Source: an uncultured Clostridia bacterium (lineage in GTDB: Bacteria; Bacillota; Clostridia; Oscillospirales; Ruminococcaceae). Taken from it: a DNA stretch of 24,840 nt. Each line of letters opens with the position of its first letter. Position 1 is the stretch's first letter. The translations under genes and the position numbers were made by a program. The stretch covers positions 1-24,840 of the forward strand of contig CAMOFU010000008.1 in NCBI GenBank assembly GCA_946613705.1. Reading direction: 5' to 3'. The notes under the pieces are model-generated. The model was given only the letters and a program-made list of their open reading frames with translations. It had not been told where the DNA came from and made no database searches. Shown here one piece after another: positions 16,574-24,095 of the stretch.

Positions 16574-16975
16574 ATGGCTGACAAGAATGTTATGGAGACA
16601 GTTGAAAACGCTGTAAAGACTGAGGCTGAGGCAGTAAAGGAAACTGCCAAGAAGACAGGCAGAAAGACTGCTGCCGCTGCTAAGAAGACAGCTGCAAAGG
16701 TTGACAGCGCTGCTAAGAAGACCGCTGCTGCCGCAAGGAAGACAGTTAAGAAGGCTGCTGATAAGGCAGAGGCTAAGAAGACTGCTGCAAAGCAGATCGT
16801 TCAGCTTCAGTTTGACGGCAAGGATCTTGCTGTTGAGGATATCATTGCTGCTGCCAAGGCTGATTTCAAGGCTAACAACAAGGGCACTGTAAAGACTGTT
16901 GAGGTTTATCTCAAGCCCGAGGACAATGCTGCTTACTACGTTATAAACGGTGTTGCAGGCAAGGTCGAGCTTTGA
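16574..16975 (+). CDS. DUF6465-family protein with histone H1-like Lys/Ala-rich N-terminus
   Basis: A 133-residue basic protein in two parts. Residues about 10-73 are almost wholly Lys, Ala, Thr and Glu, with repeated AAKKTAA-type units like histone H1 or AlgP tails. Residues about 74-133 form a compact domain (IVQLQFDGKDLAVEDIIAAA ... VEVYLKPEDNAAYYVINGVA) that I recognise as DUF6465. ATG16574 follows AAGGAGA at about 8 nt. It lies directly after HU with no terminator between and ends before a strong terminator. The basic tail and neighbour suggest DNA or RNA binding in the nucleoid; this is inference, as the family has no established function that I know of. Confidence 0.85.
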   Translation: MADKNVMETVENAVKTEAEAVKETAKKTGRKTAAAAKKTAAKVDSAAKKTAAAARKTVKKAADKAEAKKTAAKQIVQLQFDGKDLAVEDIIAAAKADFKANNKGTVKTVEVYLKPEDNAAYYVINGVAGKVEL

Positions 16976-17001
16976 TAGAGTATTGATCTGATATTAATAC
17001 A

Positions 17002-17040
17002 ATGCCGCCGATGATCTTTGGTCATCGGCGGCATTTTTGT
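17002..17040 (+). terminator. Intrinsic terminator after the DUF6465 gene (possibly bidirectional)
   Basis: A 13-bp perfect stem (ATGCCGCCGATGA 17002-17014 with TCATCGGCGGCAT 17022-17034) and a 7-nt loop are followed by TTTTGT. It lies between convergent genes and may also stop transcripts from the response regulator on the minus strand, though the T-run on that side is poor. Confidence 0.93.
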
Positions 17041-17043
17041 ATA

Positions 17044-17078
17044 TGTGATTTGTGATTTGTGATTTGTAATTTGTGATC
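17044..17078. repeat. Five-copy heptanucleotide tandem repeat
   Basis: TGTGATT occurs three times exactly (17044-17064), then as TGTAATT and TGTGATC (to 17078), with decaying copies up to about 17092. It fills the space between the terminator and the end of the response regulator gene. Confidence 0.85.
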
Positions 17079-17097
17079 GTGATAATGTGATATCCTA

Positions 17098-17754
17098 TCA
17101 TCTCAGCCTGAACCCTATGCCGTAGACAGCCTCGATATGGTCGGTGCCGTCTGCATCGTGAAGCTTGCGGCGGATATTTGAGATGTGCTGTTTCAGCGAC
17201 CGCTCGGTGCAGTCGGGAGTGTCAAGGCTTATCCTGTCGAGTATCGTTGTCCTGCCGACGGGTCTGCCCTCGTTCTGCATCAGCAGCTTCAGGATCGCGC
17301 ACTCTGTCCTTGTCAGCCGAACCTCGCTGTTCCCTGCCCTAACGGTAAGGGTATCCTGATCGAGCGTCAGCCCGCAGGCAGAGATCGTGCTCCCCGAGGC
17401 AGCCGCAGAGCTTCTCAGTGCCACGGTTATCCTTGCGAGCAGCTCGGAAACATCGAACGGCTTGGTGACATAATCAGCCGCGCCGCTCATCAGCAGCCCG
17501 ACCTTGTCGGCAACATCTGCCTTTGCGCTTACTACTATCACGGGGATACCCTCGGTGTGGGGCAGCAGCTGTTCACCCGAGAGCCCCGGGAGCATAAGGT
17601 CGAGCAGTATAAGATCGGGCTTCGAGTGCTGTATGGAAAGCAGCGCCTCGGTCCCCGAATATGCCCGCGAGGGGCTGTAGCCCTCACGGGTGAGTATTTC
17701 TTCAAGCATATTCCCGATATGAATATCATCGTCCACTATCAGTATCTTCGTCAT
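17098..17754 (-). CDS. OmpR-family response regulator
   Basis: A 218-residue regulator. The receiver domain (about 1-115) has the acidic pair in LIVDDD, phospho-acceptor Asp52 in LLDLMLPG and Lys98 in VTKPFD. The C-terminal winged helix (about 125-218) carries the OmpR/PhoB pattern: EVRLTRTECAILKLLMQN, RSLKQHISNIRRKL, and a final hairpin GIGFRLR. The start ATG17754 overlaps the upstream gene's TGA by 4 nt, so it is translationally coupled to the membrane-RyR protein. No kinase lies in its own operon. Its receiver sequence resembles regulators normally paired with short kinases like the one at 15095, so those two may be cognate, and it may bind the phased repeats at 8406-8445. Both points are inference. 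Confidence 0.94.
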   Translation of the reverse strand: MTKILIVDDDIHIGNMLEEILTREGYSPSRAYSGTEALLSIQHSKPDLILLDLMLPGLSGEQLLPHTEGIPVIVVSAKADVADKVGLLMSGAADYVTKPFDVSELLARITVALRSSAAASGSTISACGLTLDQDTLTVRAGNSEVRLTRTECAILKLLMQNEGRPVGRTTILDRISLDTPDCTERSLKQHISNIRRKLHDADGTDHIEAVYGIGFRLR

Positions 17755-19724
17755 GAGCCTTCCCTCTGTTCCGTTTGAGATATCTTGTATCTCGCCATCA
17801 TCGACATCAGATCGTATACGACTGTCTCTCTGCCCGCCTTATCCTCCAGCAGACGGTCATACGGCATAAGGCAGTTATGTATCTTCAAGGCATTGTTTCG
17901 CTGACTGCCGTAATGCCAGCCGTCAAGAGCGGTGAAGCAGCACCAGCGGCGGTGCTCGGCAGAAGCGACAGAGCTTGCAAAGCTGTCTGCTTCAAGAGCT
18001 GCAAGAAAGCCGTCCGTAGTATCGTTGAGCTGCCATGTGCTGCCGTTGCAGCTCATCAGCGAACCGCTGCTGCCGATAAGCTCGTTTATCTTGGCATCGG
18101 CGCTGTCAAGCCCGAGCTCGGACGCAAGCCTTTCAAACATCACCTGCTTTATCGGCTCGTGCGATGCAAGAGCCTTGCTCGACCGCCGCCTGAACATGGT
18201 GTTCCTTCTCCATAGCTCATCGGCATCACTGCTATTGCTCGCATAGGGAGCCCCGCCCTTTTCAACTACCTGTATCGTCGAGTAGAAATAATTGAACTGC
18301 TTTGCTGCACGGTCAAGCTCCTTCGCAAGGATATAATCAAGCGAGAGCACCTGCTCACGGTCCTCGAGCAGCTTTACCGAGGACAGAGTGCCGCTGCTGC
18401 CGTTCACATAATCCGCCAGCCGCCTGTCGCTGTCCATTCTCAGCACGATCGGCACGTTCCCGCCAAGCAGCTTGCTCAGGCGCAGCGCACAGCTCACAGC
18501 CTCTCCGATATCGTCGATCGTGATAAACACATAGGTATACGGTCTGATCTCGTTCTCGGCTCTTATCCGTTCGATAAAGCTCTTGAAGGTAACATCGAGC
18601 TTGCAGCAGTTTACTTTCAGCTCCCCGTCTGCTATGCCGCTGCGGAGTTTTACGGTGTTCCCGTCAACCTCAAAAGCCTCGGCGCTCAGGCGGTTGGCAA
18701 AGAGCTCTGCCTTACGCTCTATATCCGTATCATATACATCTATCTCTATCCTGTTGCTCTTATGCACTGCTCCGAGCTCTGCCGTCTGTATAAGCGCCTG
18801 CCTGCCGAGCGCTCCGAAGCCGAGTATCAGCACCCGAATGTCCCATTCTCGCAGAGGCTTTTGACTTTCATAGTAAAAGCTGTGCAGCGGTACGGTCTCG
18901 AACATTTTCCTCACCTGAAGCTCGGGAATGCTCACCGTCTCCAGCTCGTACAGGCATTTCTCGCCGCCCGCACCCTCGTAATAGTCCGCGATAAGCTCGG
19001 CAATGCTGTCGTCGTCGCAGCGGCAGGTTATCTTTGCATCACTTCGCAGCCTGAACTTCCCGTCGCCCTCGCGGCAGCTGAATATCTGCAATAGAGAGAA
19101 ATTCGTGATCGGGCTCTCATCGAACAGGATAATGCTGCCTGCGATATCCGCCTGAGCCTTTTTCAGCATTACCGCAAGCTCCCGCTCGTCCGTATTCAAA
19201 AGCTCAAAGCAATGGACGAAAATGCCCCGCCGCCCAAGCGTATATTTCTGATCGGCGGTAAGCTCCTCAGAGGAAATAAGATGTACGCAGCGCTTTGAAA
19301 GGCTCTCCTCGGTGCAGCCGCCGAGCATGGCGATGCTGTCCTTGTTGAAGCCGAAGATGATGATATGCTCCCTGCTTTTGTGCTTGCGGAACCGAAATAT
19401 CACCCGCAGCAGATTTTCAAGCACTCTGTATACTGCCGCGACCGTGCAGTACGGTGCTGTAAACACCGCGACACCGTACATATACCCCGCAGCAGAGTGA
19501 AGCACATCTCGGTTCTGATCCAAAAACTGCATCGCATCGCTGAGCGAGATGCTCGGCTTGAACATAAATGCATTGATGCCGTTTTGCAGTATAAGCAGCG
19601 CATTGAAAAACACATTGGAGTATCTGTAATACAGTATCCCCTCAAACACAGCCGCCAGAAAGGAGCCCACCGCAAGAAACATCAGCAGCTTTTTTGAGAC
19701 AAACCTTCTTTTATTATTTTCCAT
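17751..19724 (-). CDS. Membrane protein with tandem Rossmann (TrkA-N/RCK-like) domains and C-terminal RyR domain
   Basis: A 657-residue protein. Two hydrophobic helices (about 13-33 and 80-102) flank a ~45-residue, presumably outer, loop. Then come two Rossmann-like domains: the first begins EHIIIFGFNKDS (about 119-130), the second has RVLILGFGALGRQ (about 297-309) with a typical nucleotide-binding glycine pattern. The last ~65 residues match the RyR domain: AEHRRWCCFTALDGWHYG, then IHNCLMPYDRL. No TxGYG potassium filter is present, so it is not a standard K+ channel. ATG19724 is chosen with GAGGAG just upstream; GTG19736 lies too close to its binding site. It overlaps the response regulator by 4 nt. 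From family knowledge, RyR and TrkA-N domains occur in nucleotide-sensing and conflict proteins; a ligand-gated membrane effector or sensor is plausible but unproven. Confidence 0.85.
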   Translation of the reverse strand: MENNKRRFVSKKLLMFLAVGSFLAAVFEGILYYRYSNVFFNALLILQNGINAFMFKPSISLSDAMQFLDQNRDVLHSAAGYMYGVAVFTAPYCTVAAVYRVLENLLRVIFRFRKHKSREHIIIFGFNKDSIAMLGGCTEESLSKRCVHLISSEELTADQKYTLGRRGIFVHCFELLNTDERELAVMLKKAQADIAGSIILFDESPITNFSLLQIFSCREGDGKFRLRSDAKITCRCDDDSIAELIADYYEGAGGEKCLYELETVSIPELQVRKMFETVPLHSFYYESQKPLREWDIRVLILGFGALGRQALIQTAELGAVHKSNRIEIDVYDTDIERKAELFANRLSAEAFEVDGNTVKLRSGIADGELKVNCCKLDVTFKSFIERIRAENEIRPYTYVFITIDDIGEAVSCALRLSKLLGGNVPIVLRMDSDRRLADYVNGSSGTLSSVKLLEDREQVLSLDYILAKELDRAAKQFNYFYSTIQVVEKGGAPYASNSSDADELWRRNTMFRRRSSKALASHEPIKQVMFERLASELGLDSADAKINELIGSSGSLMSCNGSTWQLNDTTDGFLAALEADSFASSVASAEHRRWCCFTALDGWHYGSQRNNALKIHNCLMPYDRLLEDKAGRETVVYDLMSMMARYKISQTEQREGS

Positions 19725-19760
19725 ACAACTCCTCACCCTCCGCTGTCAGCAGCAGACTTA

Positions 19761-19781
19761 ATACTAAATACTAAATATTAA
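19761..19781. repeat. Three-copy heptanucleotide tandem repeat
   Basis: ATACTAA, ATACTAA and ATATTAA run head to tail between ireB and the membrane-RyR gene. The tract is AT-rich and lies downstream of the ireB terminator. No clear -35/-10 pair for the RyR gene is visible in this 124-bp gap, so its promoter remains unplaced. Confidence 0.65.
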
Positions 19782-19817
19782 AAATAAAGCGGAGCGGACA
19801 CTTCTGCCCGTTCCGCT
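19781..19817 (-). terminator. Intrinsic terminator of ireB
   Basis: On the minus strand AGCGGA (19817-19812) pairs with TCCGCT (19793-19788), followed by TTTATTTTT (19787-19779). The stem is only 6 bp, and an alternative register five bases over is possible. The loop contains a 14-nt sequence also found in the terminator at 8334. Confidence 0.65.
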
Positions 19818-19848
19818 GTTTATGTCACACGGTTTCAAATCTCAATTA

Positions 19849-20094
19849 TCAAACATCAAGGTATGACCTGACAAGCTCCTGCAAAAGCTCGTCTCTGTCT
19901 ATATGGCGGACGAGACTCCTTGCTCTGTTGTAAGTCGTTATGTAGGTCGGGTCCTCGGAGAGGATATAACCTACTATCTGATTGATCGGGTTGTAGCCCT
20001 TCTCCTTCAGAGCGTCATAGATGATCGTCAGGTTCTTTTTGATCTCTGCCTTGTTGTCCTTTACGACCGAAAACTCCATTGTCTGTTCGTGCAT
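19849..20094 (-). CDS. ireB: IreB-family regulatory phosphoprotein
   Basis: An 81-residue cytoplasmic protein of the DUF965/IreB family, recognised by KGYNPINQIVGYILSEDPTYI, a run nearly invariant in Firmicutes, and by the RDELLQELVRSYL tail. In Enterococcus faecalis IreB is a substrate of the PASTA kinase IreK and lowers cephalosporin tolerance; phosphorylation is on N-terminal Thr. Here Thr5 is the only Thr in the short N-terminus. ATG20094 has AAGGAGA 7 nt upstream. In many Firmicutes the gene sits between alaS and ruvX; here it stands alone between pheT and the RyR gene with its own promoter and terminator. Confidence 0.95.
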   Translation of the reverse strand: MHEQTMEFSVVKDNKAEIKKNLTIIYDALKEKGYNPINQIVGYILSEDPTYITTYNRARSLVRHIDRDELLQELVRSYLDV

Positions 20095-20141
20095 ACGCTC
20101 ATCTCCTTACCGTCAACTGAACACACCATTGACCTTACTAT

Positions 20142-20170
20142 ATTATAAACCAAAAGCGCTCAAAGTACAA
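20142..20170 (-). promoter_or_regulatory. Promoter of ireB
   Basis: On the minus strand TTGTAC (20170-20165), a 17-bp spacer and TATAAT (20147-20142) form a good vegetative promoter (4/6 and 6/6 matches), about 50 bp upstream of ireB. A perfect 12-bp palindrome, TTTTTGCAAAAA (20174-20185), lies directly upstream of the -35 box. Confidence 0.75.
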
Positions 20171-20241
20171 GAGTTTTTGCAAAAATTAGTCACGCTGCAC
20201 AAACCAAATAACGGAATTTTGTTCAACATAACAAACGTATG

Positions 20242-22659
20242 TTATCTTCTCTCTGCACCGAGAGCAGCAAGAGCTTTTACGACCTTATCCATAGCCTTGT
20301 CTGCCTGCTCATCTGTGAGCGTGCCCTCATGCGAACGCATCGAGATCGAATAGGACACGGACTTCTTGCCCTCGCCGATCTGTTCACCCGTGTAGACATC
20401 GAAGAGCGTTACCTTCTCCAAAATGCTGCCGACAGCGTTTCTGATAGCCTTTTCCAGCTCTGCCGAGGGCAGCTCGGCATCACACATCACCGAGATATCC
20501 CTTGTCGTGGCGGGGAACTTTGGCAGCGGGGTATAGATGCGCTCGCTGCTGCCCTTCTCCATCAGCTCGGGTATATTTATCTTTGCGGCATAGGCTCTTG
20601 CACCGATGCCGTAATTCTCGCAGGTCTCGGGGTGCAGCTCTCCGAAGATACCGAGCTGAACACCGTCGCAGGTTATAACAGCTGTCCTGCCCGGGTGGAA
20701 GGCGGCAGCCTCGTCGAAGGTGCAGCTCTCGTCGGGACGGCTGACCTCATAGCTGCGGACACCCGCCTTGCTCATTATGCCCTCGATGATGCCCTTCAGG
20801 TCGAAGAAATCGAAGCTGTCCTTGTCTTTGGTATCGTAAACTCCTATGCAGAGGCGGACAGGCTCAACGGGCAGCTCCTCGCCCTCGACAGGCAGATACT
20901 CATTGCCCATCTCGAACACATATGCCTCGGGATTGCGGTAATTGTAATTCCTCGAAAGCACCTCGCACACCGACGGCAGCATGGTCGTTCTCATGACCGA
21001 GGTATCCTCGCCGAGCGGGTTCATGATCTTTACGGTATTGCGCAGCTTTGAATCCTGCGGCAGCCTGATCTTGTCGAAATACTTAGGCGAGATGAATGAG
21101 AACGTTGCGATCTCGTTCACGCCCATTGCAAGCACTGCCTGCTTTATCCTGCGCTCGAACTTCTGCTTCTCGGTGAGCTGTGCCTTGGCAACGCCGCGGA
21201 TTATCGTATCGGGGATATTGTTGTAGTCATAAAGCCTTGCGACCTCCTCGGCGATATCCGCCTTGACACCGAGGTCGATCCTGAACCACGGCGAGATGCA
21301 TCTGCCGTTCTCGACCTTGATCTCCAGCCTGTTCAGATAGTCGATCATCTGCTCCTCGGGGATATCTGTGCCGAGGAAACGGTTTATCCACTCGGAGCTG
21401 AACTCTACAGTGCGCGGCTCCTCGGACTGATAGTTGCAGTCTATCCAGTTGTTGATGACCTCGCCTGCGCCGAGCTCCTCTACGAGCTGGCAGGCACGCA
21501 TAAGCGCATCATAGCACTCATGGGGGTCAAGGCCCTTCTCATACCTTGCCGAAGCGTCTGTGCGCATACCGAGGCGCTTTGAGGTAGTCATTACCGAAGC
21601 CCCGTCAAAGCAGGCGGACTCGAACACGACAGTCGTGGTATCGTCCATGATGCCGCTGTATTCGCCGCCCATGATGCCCGCTACGGCAACAGGCTTCTTT
21701 GCGTCTGCGATGACCAGCATATTCGAGCTGAGGGTGCGCTCAACACCGTCAAGGGTAGTGATCTTCTCGCCCTCTGCCGCATTTCTGACATTGATCTCGC
21801 CGCCCTCGACATATCTCAGGTCAAAGGCGTGCATGGGTCTGCCGTATTCGAGCATAACGAAGTTTGTGATATCTACCAGATTATTGATAGGCCTTACACC
21901 GCTTGCGCGCAGACGCTCTCTCATCCAGCGGGGCGAGGGGCCGATCTTCACGTTCTTTACGATAGCGCCGATATATCTCTTGCAGAGGTCGGTATTGCGG
22001 ATAGCTACCTTGAGGTAATCATTCACATTGCCCTCAACTCCCTTGAAGGACGGCTTATTCACCTTGAGCGGGATATTGTAGGTAGCGGCAGTCTCCCTTG
22101 CCAGACCGATAACTGAAAGGCAGTCGGGGCGGTTAGAGGTTATCTCAAACTCCACCGTGGTATCGTTGAAGCCGATAGCCTCTCTGATATCCTTGCCTAT
22201 TGTCCTGTCGCAGTCGTCGCCGAGGATAAAGATACCGTCCTCTATAGCATAGGGGAAATCGTGTACCGTGAGCCCCAGCTCGGAGAGCGAGCAGAGCATA
22301 CCGTTTGAAGCCACACCGCGCAGCTTGCCCTTGGTGATCTTTACCTCCTTGCCCTCGTGAAGCACTGTTGACTTATGCTTGGCAACGGGCACATAGTCAC
22401 CCTGTTTTACATTCTGCGCACCCGTAACGATCTGCACGGGCTCGTCCTCACCTACATTGATCTGTGTTATCCACATATGGTCGGAATCGGGGTGACGCTC
22501 TATGCTCTCGACTCTGCCGACAACGACATTGCTGAGGTAAGCGCCCTCCTCGTTATAGCATTCGACCTTTGAGCCCGAGATAGTTATATCCGAGCAGAAT
22601 TTCTTAACATCGGCATCAAGGTCAACATAGTCCCTGAGCCATCTCATAGAAAGATCCAT
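20242..22659 (-). CDS. pheT: Phenylalanine--tRNA ligase beta subunit
   Basis: An 805-residue beta subunit of the alpha2-beta2 enzyme that charges tRNA-Phe in the cytoplasm. The domain order is standard: a tRNA-binding OB domain (about 45-155, with VVVGRVESIERHPDSDHMW), the B3/B4 editing domain (about 215-395), B5 (about 400-470), a catalytic-like core, and a C-terminal FDX-ACB anticodon-binding domain (about 710-804, starting near YTPLPKFPATTRDISVM). ATG22659 follows GGAGG at 9 nt. It lies 34 nt after pheS on the same transcript, so it is under the same T-box control. An AACATA/TATGTT inverted repeat overlaps the stop codon, but no T-run follows. Confidence 0.98.
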   Translation of the reverse strand: MDLSMRWLRDYVDLDADVKKFCSDITISGSKVECYNEEGAYLSNVVVGRVESIERHPDSDHMWITQINVGEDEPVQIVTGAQNVKQGDYVPVAKHKSTVLHEGKEVKITKGKLRGVASNGMLCSLSELGLTVHDFPYAIEDGIFILGDDCDRTIGKDIREAIGFNDTTVEFEITSNRPDCLSVIGLARETAATYNIPLKVNKPSFKGVEGNVNDYLKVAIRNTDLCKRYIGAIVKNVKIGPSPRWMRERLRASGVRPINNLVDITNFVMLEYGRPMHAFDLRYVEGGEINVRNAAEGEKITTLDGVERTLSSNMLVIADAKKPVAVAGIMGGEYSGIMDDTTTVVFESACFDGASVMTTSKRLGMRTDASARYEKGLDPHECYDALMRACQLVEELGAGEVINNWIDCNYQSEEPRTVEFSSEWINRFLGTDIPEEQMIDYLNRLEIKVENGRCISPWFRIDLGVKADIAEEVARLYDYNNIPDTIIRGVAKAQLTEKQKFERRIKQAVLAMGVNEIATFSFISPKYFDKIRLPQDSKLRNTVKIMNPLGEDTSVMRTTMLPSVCEVLSRNYNYRNPEAYVFEMGNEYLPVEGEELPVEPVRLCIGVYDTKDKDSFDFFDLKGIIEGIMSKAGVRSYEVSRPDESCTFDEAAAFHPGRTAVITCDGVQLGIFGELHPETCENYGIGARAYAAKINIPELMEKGSSERIYTPLPKFPATTRDISVMCDAELPSAELEKAIRNAVGSILEKVTLFDVYTGEQIGEGKKSVSYSISMRSHEGTLTDEQADKAMDKVVKALAALGAERR

Positions 22660-22693
22660 TTATATTTACCTCCGTTTATATCTGTTGTCGGGG

Positions 22694-23713
22694 TCAGAAC
22701 TGCTCCAAAAATCTCATATCGTTCTCGTAGAGCAGGCGCATATCGTTGATGTTATAGCGTCCCATTGTGATACGCTCGAGGCCGATGCCGAACGCAAAGC
22801 CCGAATACACCTCGGGGTCGATACCGCAGTCGGCAAGCACCTTGGGGTGGACCATGCCCGCTCCGAGAAGCTCAACATAGCCCTCCTGCTTGCACATCGA
22901 GCAGCCCTTGCCGTGGCAGTTGAAGCACATAAGGTCTACCTCTGCCGAGGGCTCTGTGTAGGGGAAGTGGTGCGGACGGAGACGTATCTGTGTGTCCTCG
23001 CCGTAAAGGCGCTTCATCAGCAGCTCCAGTGTGCCTTTAAGGTCTGCCATCGTAACGCCCTTGTCTATTACCAGACCCTCGATCTGATGGAAGATGGGGG
23101 AATGAGTAGCGTCAACGGCATCGGAGCGGTAAACTCTTCCCGGGGAGATGATCCTGATAGGCGGCTTCATCTTCTCCATAGTCCTGATCTGAACGGAAGA
23201 GGTCTGAGTTCTCAGCAGCACGTTCTCGTTGATATAGAATGTATCCTGAGTATCTCTTGCGGGGTGATGCTTGGGCATATTCAGTGCCTCAAAGCAGTAA
23301 TAATCGCTCTCTACCTCGGGACCCTCGACGATATCGAAGCCCATACCGAGGAAAACCTCCTCGACCTCCTCGAGCACCGCATTCAGCGGGTGAGGTCTTC
23401 CGACCTTGGGTGTCCTGCCCGGGAGAGTGACATCTATCCTCTCGGACTTCAGCTTCTCCTCTGCAAGCGCCGACTTGATGAGCGCCTGCTTCTCTGCGAT
23501 AGCGCTTTCGATATCGGCACGGACGGTGTTTGCAAGCTGACCGATAACAGGCCTTTCCTCGGCGGAGAGCTTGCCCATCTGCTTGAGTATGCCCGTAAGC
23601 TCACCCTTTTTGCCTAAAAACCTGACTCTGATCTCGTCGAGCAGCTTTATATCGGATACCTTTGAAAGCTCCGACTTGGCACGCTCTTCAATGCTTTTGA
23701 GCTGTTCCTTCAT
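22694..23713 (-). CDS. pheS: Phenylalanine--tRNA ligase alpha subunit
   Basis: A 339-residue class II synthetase subunit that activates Phe and transfers it to tRNA-Phe with PheT. The N-terminal ~85 residues form the coiled-coil tRNA-binding arm. Class II motif 1 lies about 108-135, motif 2 about 192-216 (GRVYRSDAVDATHSPIFHQI) and motif 3 about 305-320 (GFAFGIGLERITMGRY). A CxxCxxxxCxxC cluster near 263-274 is usual in bacillus-type PheS. ATG23713 is preferred, with GGAGGA 7-8 nt upstream; an in-frame ATG at 23728 overlaps that binding site. It is preceded by a T-box leader and co-transcribed with pheT. Confidence 0.98.
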   Translation of the reverse strand: MKEQLKSIEERAKSELSKVSDIKLLDEIRVRFLGKKGELTGILKQMGKLSAEERPVIGQLANTVRADIESAIAEKQALIKSALAEEKLKSERIDVTLPGRTPKVGRPHPLNAVLEEVEEVFLGMGFDIVEGPEVESDYYCFEALNMPKHHPARDTQDTFYINENVLLRTQTSSVQIRTMEKMKPPIRIISPGRVYRSDAVDATHSPIFHQIEGLVIDKGVTMADLKGTLELLMKRLYGEDTQIRLRPHHFPYTEPSAEVDLMCFNCHGKGCSMCKQEGYVELLGAGMVHPKVLADCGIDPEVYSGFAFGIGLERITMGRYNINDMRLLYENDMRFLEQF

Positions 23714-23764
23714 TTGATCTTCCTCCATTTATAATTTATAATAATACTTATGAATAAACCGACT

Positions 23765-24042
23765 AAAAATAAAAGCCCTGTCCCGACAAAACAGGACAAG
23801 ACCGATGCTTGCTTATAAACCACCTATCGTCAAAAGGAGCCAACACTCCCGCGCCCTTAACGCAGGCTTTACGTTCCCGCTTACAACCGATACAAAATAC
23901 AGGGGCATCTGCTTCGGCGGGACCACTCGCAAGTGAACTTCGGCTTTGTCCGCCTGAGACTGCTCACAGCAAAATGCAGTCACTCTCTGAAAGGCACCCG
24001 ACAAGAGCTTACTCTCTTGGTCAACGTGTTTTAATATTCACA
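23765..24042 (-). promoter_or_regulatory. T-box riboswitch, Phe specifier, controlling pheST
   Basis: Read on the minus strand, the leader shows T-box landmarks in order: AGTA (24013-24010), AGAGAG (23988-23983) and GCTGTGA (23970-23964) in distal stem I; GAAG followed by specifier TTC and A (TTC 23937-23935), the Phe codon; GAGTGG at the stem I base; a CCCGC/GCGGG stem II; AACG/CGTT; and a GGAG/CTCC stem III. TGGT (23822-23819) can pair with the ACCA end of uncharged tRNA-Phe. The antiterminator GATAGG/CCTGTT plus GCAAG/CTTGT competes with the terminator GTCCTGT (23797-23791) / ACAGGGC (23781-23775), which is followed by TTTTATTTTT. Uncharged tRNA-Phe should promote read-through into pheS. 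The antiterminator bulge is atypical. Confidence 0.9.
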
Positions 24043-24048
24043 GACATC

Positions 24049-24077
24049 ATTATACCACAGCCGCCGAGCCTTTGCAA
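24049..24077 (-). promoter_or_regulatory. Promoter of the T-box-pheS-pheT unit
   Basis: On the minus strand TTGCAA (24077-24072), a 17-bp spacer and TATAAT (24054-24049) place the transcript start near 24042, just before stem I of the T-box. Confidence 0.8.
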
Positions 24078-24095
24078 GAGCCTGTAACAAAAAAT

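Noticed and set aside
17751..19724. Potassium channel or Trk uptake protein
   Set aside because: The two helices and Rossmann domains suggested it, but there is no TxGYG-type filter between the helices and a RyR domain replaces the usual C-terminal end.
20225..20243. Terminator for pheT formed by AACATA/TATGTT
   Set aside because: The inverted repeat overlaps the stop codon, is AT-only apart from one pair per arm, and is not followed by a T-run in the direction of transcription.
22685..23617. 310-codon plus-strand frame opposite pheS
   Set aside because: pheS has all class II motifs in the minus frame; the plus frame is a shadow without a start signal.
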